In this document: in pieces, positions 15,722 through 22,777 of the stretch | How the letters are laid out: every line of letters begins with the position of its first letter | How positions within the stretch are numbered: position 1 is the stretch's first letter | NCBI GenBank assembly: GCA_949878425.1 | Contig: CATLAL010000005.1 | Coordinates: 1-64,000 of the forward strand | Direction: 5' to 3' | DNA from: an uncultured Oscillospiraceae bacterium | GTDB lineage: Bacteria > Bacillota > Clostridia > Oscillospirales > Oscillospiraceae | DNA length: 64,000 bases | Notes under the pieces: generated by a model | Database searches by the model: none | Told to the model about the DNA's origin: nothing | What the model saw: only the letters and a program-made list of their open reading frames with translations | Made by a program: the position numbers and the translations under genes

Positions 15722-16681
15722 TTACACAAACTGGACGTCCGAGGCCTTGGACGCGATCTTGTTGACGATGATCAGCAGCACAATGTTGATCGCCGTGTTG
15801 AACAGGCCCACGGCCGTTGAGTAGCTGTACTTGGCGTTTTCAATGCCCTGCTGGTAGACGTAGACGGCGATGACGTCGCTGGTGGCCTTGTTCAGGTCAG
15901 TCTGGAGCAGCCACACCTTCTCAAAGCCCACGTTCATGATGCCGCCGGCGGCCATGATGAGGTTCAAAATCGCCATGGGCAGCAGCTCCGGAATGTCGAT
16001 GTTCAAGATCCGCTGGAACACCGACGCGCCGTCCATCTTGGCCGCCTCGTAGAGCCCCGGGTCCACGTTGGCCAGGGTGGCTAAGTAGATGATGCAGCCC
16101 CAGCCCGCGTCCTGCCAGATGCCGGAGGCGATGTAGATGGTTCGGAAGGCCTCCGACTGGGTGAGAAAGTCAATCTGGGTGCCCAGGATCAGGTTCAAAA
16201 GGCCGCCCGAGGGGCTTAAAAAGATCTTGATCATACCGCAGATGACCATCACGGAGATAAAGTGGGGCGCGTAGAGGACAGTCTGGACCACCCGCTTGAA
16301 CCTGTGGAAGCGGACCTGGTTGATGATGAGGGAGAGGATGATGGGGATGGGGAAGCTCCACAGCAGGCCATAGAAGCTGATGAGCACGGTGTTCTTCATC
16401 ATCCGCCAGAAGGTGGGGGCCTTAAAGAACCGGATGAACCAGTTGAAGCCCACCCAGGGGCTCCTGGTGAAGCCCAGATTGGAGTCAAAATCCCGGAAGG
16501 CGATCTGGATGCCGTACATGGGGATGTACTTGTAGACCACCGTCAGGATTACCGGAATGGCCAGCAGCGCGTACAGCTGCCAGTTGTCCAGGATTCGTTG
16601 TCCCAGCGTCCTCCCGTGACGCTGGGACAGGGCGGCGGACCCCGCCGCCGAGATTCGGACAGGCGTTTCGCTTTTTCGCAT
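15722..16681 (-). CDS. CUT1 sugar ABC permease (LplB/YteP type)
   Basis: A 319-residue permease with six predicted helices. It carries the family signature GIQIAFRDFDSNLGF...SPWVGFNWF near the N-terminus and the EAA loop GLYEAAKMDGASVFQRILNIDIPEL. The start is ATG 16681 behind AAGGAAGTGAG; the frame runs upstream to 16804 but that part is a low-complexity extension and overlaps an operator. First gene of the importer operon, divergent from the LacI regulator gene and downstream of several operator sequences and a hairpin. Confidence 0.92.
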   Translation of the reverse strand: MRKSETPVRISAAGSAALSQRHGRTLGQRILDNWQLYALLAIPVILTVVYKYIPMYGIQIAFRDFDSNLGFTRSPWVGFNWFIRFFKAPTFWRMMKNTVLISFYGLLWSFPIPIILSLIINQVRFHRFKRVVQTVLYAPHFISVMVICGMIKIFLSPSGGLLNLILGTQIDFLTQSEAFRTIYIASGIWQDAGWGCIIYLATLANVDPGLYEAAKMDGASVFQRILNIDIPELLPMAILNLIMAAGGIMNVGFEKVWLLQTDLNKATSDVIAVYVYQQGIENAKYSYSTAVGLFNTAINIVLLIIVNKIASKASDVQFV

Positions 16682-16814
16682 TTGACTCACTTCCTTAAAA
16701 TAGAGCTTGTCGCGGGGAAAAGGGGGAAGCTGCCTGGGATTTCGCTGAGGGGATTGTTCCTTTGCAGGGTGCGCGCCGGCCGCGTTTTTCGTATAACGTT
16801 TCATATGCGTCTTT

Positions 16815-16847
16815 AAATTTCAGCAGCAAGTTCTGCTGCTGAAATTT
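16815..16847 (-). other. 14-bp perfect stem-loop in the importer leader
   Basis: AAATTTCAGCAGCA (16815-16828) pairs with 16834-16847 around a five-base loop. It lies about 134 bp upstream of the first permease start on the importer side, between two operator sites. It could be a leader attenuator or part of the operator architecture. Confidence 0.6.
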
Positions 16848-17013
16848 CATGAAATGTTATACGCCTGTTGTGCATATCTTAGCAAACGTCCCGCCTCCTG
16901 TCAACAGATTTTTGCCATCTTTTTGAAGTTTATCAGTTTGAGCAAACTATGAACGCCATTTTTGTTGATTACTACAAAGCATAACGTTTCATGAAAAAAT
17001 CGTGAAATTACTC

Positions 17014-17043
17014 TTTACATTTCACCGTCCAATCTGTTATGAT
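17014..17043 (+). promoter_or_regulatory. Promoter of the LacI regulator gene
   Basis: TTTACA (17014-17019), 18-base spacer, TATGAT (17038-17043). The -35 is embedded in an inverted repeat GTGAAAT/ATTTCAC, consistent with autoregulation. Confidence 0.65.
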
Positions 17044-17110
17044 AGTCCCAGAGGAAGCGTGGAAGGCACTGTTCGCATTTTAATATGAAACATTTCACAA
17101 GGAGGCGGCT

Positions 17111-18094
17111 ATGAAAAACGCTATGCCCACCATGAAGGACGTGGCGCAGGAGGCCGGCGTGGCCCTGGGCACCGTGTCCAAAGTGTTCAACGGCATCCCC
17201 GTGGGGGAGAGCTACAAGGCAAGGGTGGAGGAGGCGGCCCGGAAGCTGGGCTATCAGGTCAACCAGTACGCCCGGGGGCTGAAAACCAACAAGACAAATG
17301 CCGTGGCGGTGATATTGCCGGGGGTGAACCACCCCTTCTTTGCCGCCCTGGCCCAATACACCTGCGAGGCCCTGGCCCGGCGGGACTACCGGATGCTGCT
17401 GTATGTCACCGCCTCCAGCCCGGAGATGGAGCAGAGCTGCGTCAATATGGTACGGCAGAACAAGGCGGACGGCATCATTGGCCTGACCTACAACCCCCTA
17501 GAGGTGGACGAGGACCTGCCCTTTGTGGGCATTGACCGCAGCTTCCGGGCGGACATCCCCTGCGTGGCGGCGGACAACTACGGCGGCGGACGCCTGGCGG
17601 CGGAGAAGCTCATCGAGCTGGGGTGCGCCCATCTGGCCTTTCTCCGCACCGGCTCGGCCAGCCCCGGCGAGACGGACAAGCGGGGGGACGGCTTTGAGGC
17701 CGTCTGCCGGGCCCGGCAGATCCCCTATGAGCTCCTGCGCCGCAACGACGGCGAGGACGGGGACGAGGTGCTCCGGGAGTTCCTCCGCGCCCATATGACC
17801 GGCGGGCGGCTGGATATAGACGGCATCTTCTGCTCCACGGACCTTTTGGCCTGGCGGATCCAAAATATTCTGGCAGAATGGGGCCTTCGTGCGCCGGAGG
17901 ACGTGCAGATCATCGGCTTTGACGGCATCCGCCGCTTCGGCGGCCAGGCCCTCTACTGCTCCACCATCGTCCAGCCCGTCCAGAAAATCGCAGAGACCTG
18001 CGTGGACCTGCTGCTGACCAAGGACCGCTCCAATATCCCAGCCCTGGTCTGCCTCCCCGTCAGCTACGCCCCCGGAGGGACGACGCGGGAGTAG
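17111..18094 (+). CDS. LacI-family transcriptional regulator of the sugar importer
   Basis: A 327-residue regulator. Residues 4-52 form the LacI HTH (PTMKDVAQEAGVALGTVSKV) with a hinge helix near 52-60 (ARGLKTNKT), followed by a periplasmic-binding-like effector domain (NAVAVILPGVNHPFF, IIGFDGIRRF). The ribosome site AAGGAGG lies at 17099-17105. Divergent from the CUT1 importer and preceded by multiple operators, so it most likely represses the importer until a sugar binds. The effector is unknown. The C-terminus at TTRE is normal for the family. Confidence 0.92.
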   Translation: MKNAMPTMKDVAQEAGVALGTVSKVFNGIPVGESYKARVEEAARKLGYQVNQYARGLKTNKTNAVAVILPGVNHPFFAALAQYTCEALARRDYRMLLYVTASSPEMEQSCVNMVRQNKADGIIGLTYNPLEVDEDLPFVGIDRSFRADIPCVAADNYGGGRLAAEKLIELGCAHLAFLRTGSASPGETDKRGDGFEAVCRARQIPYELLRRNDGEDGDEVLREFLRAHMTGGRLDIDGIFCSTDLLAWRIQNILAEWGLRAPEDVQIIGFDGIRRFGGQALYCSTIVQPVQKIAETCVDLLLTKDRSNIPALVCLPVSYAPGGTTRE

Positions 18095-18113
18095 GGGCGG
18101 CATAGATTCGCGG

Positions 18114-18240
18114 GGCATGCATTCTTTTCTTTTGTGAACAAAAGAAAAGCGCCGCTTCGCGAGCCTAAGCCGCTAGAGCGGCCCACGGAATCAAAAGAAA
18201 ACACTTTATTCGCAAAGCCTGGCTTTGCTCTATGTTTAGA
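18114..18240 (+). repeat. MITE-like repeat family 1, copy A (incomplete)
   Basis: It begins GGCATGCATTCTTTTC with the left-end hairpin CTTTTCTTTTGT/ACAAAAGAAAAG. After an unrelated insertion of about 40 bases (18151-18189) it resumes with the family interior (AATCAAAAGAAAAC...CGCAAAGC...GGCTTTGC). The right terminal inverted repeat is missing. Related copies lie at 34628-34809 and 46066-46240. Confidence 0.65.
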
Positions 18241-18269
18241 TTTTTGCAATCCGCGAGGGAGGGTCTGCG

Positions 18270-18980
18270 ATGGCCAGCGAGTATTGGAAATGGAAGTACC
18301 GGGACGTACAACCGGAGGAGAAGCGGCCTCTGACGGCCCGGGAGAGGCGGCGAAACTGGTGGTACTACCACAAGTGGCACGTGGGCGCGGTTCTCCTCCT
18401 CCTGGCCGCGGCGGGCAGCATCCTCTGGAACGCCCTTTGCCGTGTGGAGCCGGACTACCGGATCGCCTACGTGGGGACGAGCCCCCTGCCGGACGACACC
18501 GCCGCAGCCCTGGAGGCCGGCTTCGCCTCCCTGGGGGAGGATCTCAACGGCGACGGCCGGGTTGTGGCCGTCCTGAACCAGTACGCCTCCTCCGGCGGCA
18601 CGGACCCGGGCGTGGGCGCGGCGGCTGAGGTGCAGCTGATGGCGGACCTTGTGGAGTGCGAGAGCTATTTTTTCCTGCTGGAGGATCCGGAGCGGTTTCA
18701 GAGGGAGTACCACGTCCTCCGCCGCCTGGACGGCTCCCTGCCGGAGGAGGAGGACAGCTCCGGGACCTATCTGGCCTGGGACGCCTGCCCGGTCCTGGCG
18801 GCGCTGGAGCTTGGGGAGTATTCCTATGAGCTGATGGGGAGCACCGTAAGCGGCGGCAGTCAGGAGCTGGTCTCCCGGCTGTTCCTGGCCCGGCGGGGCT
18901 TTTGGACAGAAAAAACCACAGCCAGCCCGGAGGGCTGCGAGGCCCTGTGGAACAAGCTGACGGAAGGAGCGATTCCATGA
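18270..18980 (+). CDS. Unrecognised single-pass membrane protein
   Basis: A 236-residue protein that I cannot assign to a family. A basic cytoplasmic N-terminus (residues 1-37) with KWKYRDVQPEEKR is followed by one membrane helix (about 38-58, HVGAVLLLLAAAGSILW) and an outside domain rich in acidic residues. A DLNGDGRVV segment near residue 92 resembles a single dockerin/EF-type loop. It is the first of three tightly linked genes; its TGA overlaps the next ATG (ATGA). The neighbours are a lipoprotein and a YesL-like protein, suggesting a cell-envelope role, but no function can be assigned. Confidence 0.7.
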   Translation: MASEYWKWKYRDVQPEEKRPLTARERRRNWWYYHKWHVGAVLLLLAAAGSILWNALCRVEPDYRIAYVGTSPLPDDTAAALEAGFASLGEDLNGDGRVVAVLNQYASSGGTDPGVGAAAEVQLMADLVECESYFFLLEDPERFQREYHVLRRLDGSLPEEEDSSGTYLAWDACPVLAALELGEYSYELMGSTVSGGSQELVSRLFLARRGFWTEKTTASPEGCEALWNKLTEGAIP

Positions 18981-19564
18981 AAAAGCGTCTTTTTGCGCTG
19001 CTGCTGGCAGTGTGCCTGTGTCTGGCGGGCTGCGTGCAGCCCATCCCGGCAGAGGCGGCGGACGGGGCCGCCTGGAGCGAGAAGTGGGACACCGTGGGGA
19101 ACATCGTGGGTGTGGAGACCCCGGAGTCCTTCACCCTCCGGGAAAACAGCGACGTCCTCTCCACCCGGGGCATGTACTACGCCACATGGTCCGCCGGCCA
19201 GGCGGAGTCCTACACCAACGCCGAAGGCGAGGAGGCGGAGCTCTACGACGCCCAGTTCTATCTCCTGCTCTCGGGCTTTGACCGGGCGGAGAAGGCGGAG
19301 GAAGCCGCGGCGGAGTGGCTGGACATGGCCCGGGGCCAGTACGCGGTGGAGGAGTCCGCCCAGGGGACCTATAACGGGCAGGTCTTTACCGTTGTCACCT
19401 ACACCTACCAATCGGAGGAGAACCCCTACGCCCGGGGCGCCTCCGCCTTTGGCGTGTACCGGAACTACGCGGTCAGTGTGGAGCTGTCCTGCCGGGAGGG
19501 CTTCCAGGGCGACGCCCGGGAGCTCCTGGCGGGGTTCCTGGACCGCTGCCACTACGCTGTATAA
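18977..19564 (+). CDS. Unrecognised lipoprotein
   Basis: A 195-residue exported lipoprotein. The signal peptide MKKRLFALLLAVCLCLAGC ends in a lipobox, with Cys19 the likely lipidated residue. The mature part has no domain I recognise; it contains aromatic/acidic stretches (GMYYATWSAGQAESYTNAEG). The start ATG 18977 overlaps the previous stop, so translation is coupled; an upstream in-frame extension to 18902 lies inside the preceding gene and is discarded. Followed 14 bp later by the YesL-like gene. Confidence 0.75.
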   Translation: MKKRLFALLLAVCLCLAGCVQPIPAEAADGAAWSEKWDTVGNIVGVETPESFTLRENSDVLSTRGMYYATWSAGQAESYTNAEGEEAELYDAQFYLLLSGFDRAEKAEEAAAEWLDMARGQYAVEESAQGTYNGQVFTVVTYTYQSEENPYARGASAFGVYRNYAVSVELSCREGFQGDARELLAGFLDRCHYAV

Positions 19565-19578
19565 AGGAGGAGCGAGCC

Positions 19579-20331
19579 ATGGGACTGTTTTTTCCGGAGG
19601 ATCCGAGTTACAACGAAACTGAGCGGCAGCGGGGATTTAACCGCTACAAGCAGCTGCTCTCCATCCGCTTCGGCCAGTGGTGGAAGGTGAATCTGCTGAC
19701 GCTGCTGGGGTTCGCGCCCCTGGCGGCGGGCGTATTCTACGCGATCGCTGTGTCCAGCATCCTCGTGCTGCTCCCCTGCTCCGTCCTGGGCGGGGCAATC
19801 GCGGGTCCCTTTCTGGCCGGGATGTACGACGCCGTCCTCCGGGGACTGCGGGACGATCCCACGCCCTGGTGGGACTGCTGGAAGCGCTCCTGGCGGCAGA
19901 ACTGGCGGGACGGCATGGTCCTGGGGGCGGCGCTGGGGCTGCTCGCGGGACAGTACGCCTTTATGGGCATGCTGTTCTGGTGGGCGGAGACGCCGCCCAG
20001 CCTGGGCGCCGTGCTCCTGTATCTGCTGGGCGGACTGCTGGTTCTGGCCTTCGGCTCCCTGCTCTGGCCCCAGGCCGTGCTCTTTAGGCAGAGGCTGGGG
20101 ATCCGGCTGCGAAACGCCGCCCTGTTTCTGCTCCGGCACTTTTGGCGGGTGATGGGCGCGGGGCTTTTGCAGCTGGGGTATTGGGCGGTTCTTGTGCTCT
20201 TCGCGCCGTGGACGCTGCTTCTGCTGCCGGTGACCGGGGTGTGGTACATCGTGTTCCTGTCCCAATTCCTGCTGTATGAGCAGATGGACGAGGCCTTCCA
20301 GATCGAACGGCTTTATGGTGAAGCGTCATAA
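19579..20331 (+). CDS. YesL-like (DUF624) membrane protein
   Basis: A 250-residue protein with about six predicted membrane segments. The N-terminal MGLFFPEDPSYNETERQR, the WWKVNLLTLL segment and GPFLAGMYDAVLRGLRDDP fit the DUF624/YesL family, which is often encoded next to CUT1 sugar importers. A CUT1 importer and its regulator are indeed just upstream, which supports the assignment. The role of YesL proteins is unknown. The ribosome site is AAGGAGG. Last gene of a three-gene unit. Confidence 0.75.
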   Translation: MGLFFPEDPSYNETERQRGFNRYKQLLSIRFGQWWKVNLLTLLGFAPLAAGVFYAIAVSSILVLLPCSVLGGAIAGPFLAGMYDAVLRGLRDDPTPWWDCWKRSWRQNWRDGMVLGAALGLLAGQYAFMGMLFWWAETPPSLGAVLLYLLGGLLVLAFGSLLWPQAVLFRQRLGIRLRNAALFLLRHFWRVMGAGLLQLGYWAVLVLFAPWTLLLLPVTGVWYIVFLSQFLLYEQMDEAFQIERLYGEAS

Positions 20332-20413
20332 TCATAAAGCAACGCCCCGTTGCCGGGCAGTTTGCATTCTTTTGGGGAAAGAACCGCCGCGGACCGCGTC
20401 CGGCCCGTGCAGC

Positions 20414-20469
20414 GCGAACGAGCTTCTGTGGAAAACGCCCTATCGCGTTCTCCACAGAAGCTCGTTCGC
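20414..20469. other. 25-bp stem-loop
   Basis: The bases at 20414-20438 and 20445-20469 are complementary with one mismatch around a six-base loop. The stem carries GAGCTTCTGTGG on the left and its complement on the right. There is no T-tract. It lies between convergent YesL-like and tRNA transcripts. The rest of 20332-20518 holds no gene. Confidence 0.6.
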
Positions 20470-20510
20470 CGCACCGCTGGTATCCTCCGAGGGATATTCG
20501 GCTCTGGGTC

Positions 20511-20542
20511 TCTAAAAATGCCGCAGTAAAACCACTGCGGCA
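20511..20542 (-). terminator. Second terminator of the tRNA-Gly transcript
   Basis: TGCCGCAGT (20519-20527) pairs with ACTGCGGCA (20534-20542); on the minus strand TTTTTAGA follows. It backs up the terminator at 20566-20601. Confidence 0.65.
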
Positions 20543-20565
20543 GAACGATTTTGCTCTGATTCTTT

Positions 20566-20601
20566 GAAAAAAATTGACAGACCGCCCTTGGCGGCCTGTC
20601 A
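20566..20601 (-). terminator. Terminator of tRNA-Gly
   Basis: TGACAGACCGCC (20575-20586) pairs with GGCGGCCTGTCA (20590-20601) with one mismatch, followed on the minus strand by AATTTTTTTC. It starts two bases after the tRNA 3' end. Confidence 0.88.
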
Positions 20602-20603
20602 GT

Positions 20604-20677
20604 TGGAGCAGGGTACGGGAATCGAACCCGCCTCCTCGGCTTGGGAAGCCGATGTACTACCGATGTACTAACCCTGC
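20604..20677 (-). tRNA. tRNA-Gly (anticodon CCC)
   Basis: A 74-nt cloverleaf with encoded 3' CCA. Acceptor stem GCAGGGT/ACCCTGC, anticodon stem TCGGC/GCCGA around the seven-base loop TTCCCAA (anticodon CCC), and T-arm GGCGGGTTCGATTCCCGTACC. It reads GGG glycine codons. It has its own promoter (20694-20722) and two terminators, so it is a single-tRNA transcription unit. Confidence 0.93.
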
Positions 20678-20693
20678 CTTTCAAAACGAAATT

Positions 20694-20722
20694 ATTATAA
20701 CAGACTCTCCCCCAAAATGCAA
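20694..20722 (-). promoter_or_regulatory. Promoter of tRNA-Gly
   Basis: On the minus strand TTGCAT (20722-20717), 17-base spacer, TATAAT (20699-20694). The IS30-family element has landed only 12 bp upstream of the -35, leaving the promoter intact. Confidence 0.75.
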
Positions 20723-20733
20723 GACAAAATTTT

Positions 20734-20749
20734 AGAACCGAGAAAATCT
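20734..20749. repeat. Left 16-bp target duplication of the IS30-family element
   Basis: AGAACCGAGAAAATCT directly abuts the left inverted repeat at 20750 and is repeated identically at 22578-22593, directly abutting the right inverted repeat. Confidence 0.9.
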
Positions 20750-20803
20750 GAAAATGTCAAGGGTTAAATGCAGAAAAATCTAAAATTGTTTTTTGTGCAT
20801 TAT

Positions 20804-21832
20804 TTACAAAAGCAGTTCAAGCCCCTTAATACCCGCCTCCTGGGCAAGCTCCATCAGTACCCGCCCGGCACACCTTCCCCCAAGGATGCCGCGCGGGTAT
20901 TCATTTACCCACCGCTGGACCTCCAGCGTGTCGGCCTCTGTTATCCCTGTAAAGTCGGTTCCCTTCGGCACCCTCCGCCGAATCATGCGGTTTCCGTTCT
21001 CGTTGCTTCCCCGTTCAAAGGCGCTGTACGGATGGCAGTAGTATATGTGGGTCCGATCTCCGCCGCCGGTCACGGCCCGCGTCATTCCCTCCCAGTCCTG
21101 AAACTCGCTTCCGTTGTCCACCGTGATTGTCCTAAATATCCGCCGGAAGTTGAAGCTGCCCAGCTTCGTTTCCAGCATATCCAGCACGGCCACTACGCTT
21201 GCCATTGTCCCGTCCGGCATAAGAAACATAAGGTCTGCCCGTGATTTCCGCTCGGTCATTGTCAGGAATCGCTTCTTGCTGTTTCCCTCCTTTGCGGACA
21301 ACACAGAATCCATTTCCCAGTGAAACGGCTCTTCCCGCGTCGCCACTTCCTCCGGCCTGTCCTCGATGCTGTCTCCCTTCGGAACTCTCGCCGCCTGCAC
21401 CTTCTTATATTCTGTCTTTCTTTTCCCGCCCATCGGCAGGCTTTTGTTGGTCACTCGCAGAAATACCCCGTCCCCGTCGTCTCCGTCCGCCTTGGCAATG
21501 CCCTCAATGCACTTGCCGGATGCGGCATCCCGATAGCTCACCCGGCAGGACCCGTACTGCGTCTCCGCCGCCCCGGTGGACAGATTGTAGGTTTCATAGG
21601 CGAGGCACTTCGGGTCCTTTCCGTATGCTCCGTGAGCCTGGGGCGCTGCGGGGAGTATCCTCCCGCCGTCCTTCTTGATGGTCGCCACAGGCGGCAGGGC
21701 TTCGTATACGGATTGGTCAAAAAGAACAAGCTGCCCGTCTGTGCATTTCAGGCTGATTCCCTCGTCGTGGCACAGCTCTGACAGGAATGTGATGTCGCTC
21801 TTTCGCGCCAGTTTCCTTTGCACCTGGGGCAA
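20804..21832 (-). pseudogene. IS30 transposase catalytic domain fused in frame to a phage late-control-D (gpD) fragment
   Basis: A 342-codon frame. Codons about 12-118 (DITFLSELCHDEGISLKC, LVLFDQSVYE, YNLSTGAAETQYGSCRVSY, GKCIEGIAK) resemble part of a phage late-control D/tail hub protein, with an odd stretch RILPAAPQAHGAYG in the middle. From codon about 122 (GVFLRVTNKSLPMGGKRK) to the end it is an IS30 transposase: D175 in HWEMDSV, D239 in TVDNGSEF, E278 in GSNENGN. The catalytic triad is thus intact but the DNA-binding N-terminus is on a separate frame (22194-22481). The start is uncertain (a TTG at 21832). Called a broken transposase; ribosomal frameshifting or a split active transposase is possible but unproven. 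Confidence 0.75.
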
Positions 21833-22197
21833 GGATACTCAACGCCCTTAATGGTCACTTTCCCCGTGTTGTCACAGCAGACGCAGGGCGCACGGGTTTC
21901 CTTCTTCTTCTCTGCCACGGTGTAATACTCCCGGTCCCACAGGACGGGGAACGCCGCCTTGATTCTTACCGTCAGGCCCGGCACTTCGCCCTCTTTTCCG
22001 CCCAGCATCAGCCACCACAGCGGATTGTACCGCTTGTCCTGGTGCGGGCAGCGCTTCCCGTCGCAGTTCTCCCGCTCGCAGGAATCACAGAACGCCCGGT
22101 GAAATTCCTCGTCCCACGGTCCGTTCGCCACGGGGAGGGAGGCCAAAAACTCGCCCAGCGCCTCCGGGGACTCCGTGATCTTCTCAAAGTTACTCAC
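21748..22197 (-). CDS. Phage-like cysteine-rich protein fragment inside the IS
   Basis: A 149-codon frame starting GTG 22197, whose GTGA overlaps the stop of the HTH frame. MSNFEKITESPEALGEFLAS and DEEFHRAFCDSC...CPHQDKR with NPLWWLML resemble early-region proteins of Firmicutes prophages. A CCDNTGKVTIKG...YPCPRCKGNW motif follows (two CxxC pairs, zinc-ribbon-like). After CKGNWRER the frame appears to run into unrelated sequence, where the gpD fragment begins in another frame (about 21800). It is probably a truncated passenger gene and not a transposition function. Confidence 0.55.
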   Translation of the reverse strand: MSNFEKITESPEALGEFLASLPVANGPWDEEFHRAFCDSCERENCDGKRCPHQDKRYNPLWWLMLGGKEGEVPGLTVRIKAAFPVLWDREYYTVAEKKKETRAPCVCCDNTGKVTIKGVEYPCPRCKGNWRERATSHSCQSCATTRESA

Positions 22198-22481
22198 GCC
22201 TGCTTCGCCTCCTTCTGTTCCATTACCCTCTTCGGGCGGCGTCCACGGTTCCGCAAGTTCCGCTGATACACGGTTTCCCCCCGCTCGGCGCTGTACGCAG
22301 GCCGGAAGTTTTCATCCAGCACCACGTCACCCGCTCCGTCCGTCTCCTGCCCGCGCTTCAATTCCGTGTAGACCGTACACTGACTGATTTCCAGCTCTGC
22401 GGCAATCTTTACCGGGGAAGCATTGCGCCGCCACATCAATTCGATCTTCCGGCGGTCCTCCAGCGTCAAAGTTCTCACCAT
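22194..22481 (-). CDS. IS30-family N-terminal HTH protein
   Basis: A 95-residue protein equivalent to the first part of an IS30 transposase. The HTH (LTLEDRRKIELMWRRNASPV, KIAAELEISQCTVYTELKRG) is followed by the ENFRPAYSAERGETVYQRNLR linker. A full transposase would continue into the DDE domain, which here lies about 720 bp downstream (from about 21470) behind phage-derived sequence. The start is ATG 22481, with a GGGG-type ribosome site. If translated it could bind the IS ends and act as an inhibitor, or pair with the separate DDE protein; both are speculation. Confidence 0.7.
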   Translation of the reverse strand: MVRTLTLEDRRKIELMWRRNASPVKIAAELEISQCTVYTELKRGQETDGAGDVVLDENFRPAYSAERGETVYQRNLRNRGRRPKRVMEQKEAKQA

Positions 22482-22577
22482 AATCACCCCTTTTCCCGTT
22501 TCTGCTCCCGTTCAGGCAAAAAAATAATGCAGAAAAAGGTTAAAAAACCTTTTCTGCATTTAACTTACTACATCAGC

Positions 22578-22593
22578 AGAACCGAGAAAATCT
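22578..22593. repeat. Right 16-bp target duplication of the IS30-family element
   Basis: Identical to 20734-20749. Together they define the insertion site between the tRNA-Gly promoter and the clpB regulatory region. Confidence 0.9.
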
Positions 22594-22640
22594 CTAGAGT
22601 CCCTCCTCTCCCGGGCAATTTACAGTCTGTTCACAGAAAA

Positions 22641-22667
22641 TTAGCACTCTTGACATTAGAGTGCTAA
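22641..22667. promoter_or_regulatory. CIRCE operator of clpB (HrcA site)
   Basis: Perfect TTAGCACTC - nine bases - GAGTGCTAA. It lies just upstream of the -35 box, so HrcA should repress clpB under non-stress conditions. CIRCE control of clpB is less common than of groESL and dnaK. Confidence 0.95.
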
Positions 22668-22675
22668 TTTTCCTC

Positions 22676-22704
22676 TTTACATTTCCGCTTCCAGGGGTTA
22701 CAAT
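22676..22704 (+). promoter_or_regulatory. clpB promoter
   Basis: TTTACA (22676-22681), 17-base spacer, TACAAT (22699-22704), eight bases downstream of CIRCE. A TTGACA inside the CIRCE spacer has no matching -10. Confidence 0.7.
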
Positions 22705-22777
22705 AGGGGTCGGAAAGAAAAAAGAGGCGGTATGGCCCCGGTTTCGGGTCATACTAAGGCCCAAGGAGGTTTTGGAA

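Larger units (their letters stand above)
16791..17097. promoter_or_regulatory. LacI-family operators in the divergent importer/regulator region
   Basis: At least four related sites approach a TGAAACGTTTCA consensus: GTATAACGTTTCATATG (16791-16807), CATGAAATGTTATAC (16848-16862), GCATAACGTTTCATGA (16979-16994) and ATGAAACATTTCA (17085-17097). A further pair GTGAAAT (17002-17008) and ATTTCAC (17019-17025) overlaps the -35 of the regulator promoter. Spacing and number suggest looping repression of both the importer and lacI genes by the adjacent regulator. The sites are read directly; binding is inference. Confidence 0.75.
20750..22577 (-). mobile_element. Mosaic IS30-family insertion sequence (1828 bp)
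   Basis: Flanked by an exact 16-bp direct repeat. The two ends form imperfect inverted repeats alignable without gaps over about 56 bases: 20750-20805 against 22577-22522 share GTTAAATGCAGAAAA (15 contiguous bases) and TTTTT.TGCATTATTT. Each end can also fold into its own hairpin (AATGCAGAAAA with TTTTTCTGCATT). Inside are an IS30-type HTH protein, a phage-like zinc-binding protein and a fusion of a phage tail-protein fragment to an IS30 DDE domain, all on the minus strand. The long target duplication agrees with IS1630-type members of the family, which make duplications of 19-26 bp, rather than the usual 2-3 bp. Confidence 0.88.

Noticed and set aside
20604..20677. tRNA-Gly as the attachment site of the neighbouring mobile element
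   Set aside because: The neighbour is an IS30-type DDE element with its own target duplications 57 bp away; no integrase and no partial tRNA copy are present.
22649..22667. TTGACA inside CIRCE as the clpB -35 box
   Set aside because: No -10 sequence lies at the right distance; TTTACA 22676 with TACAAT 22699 fits better.
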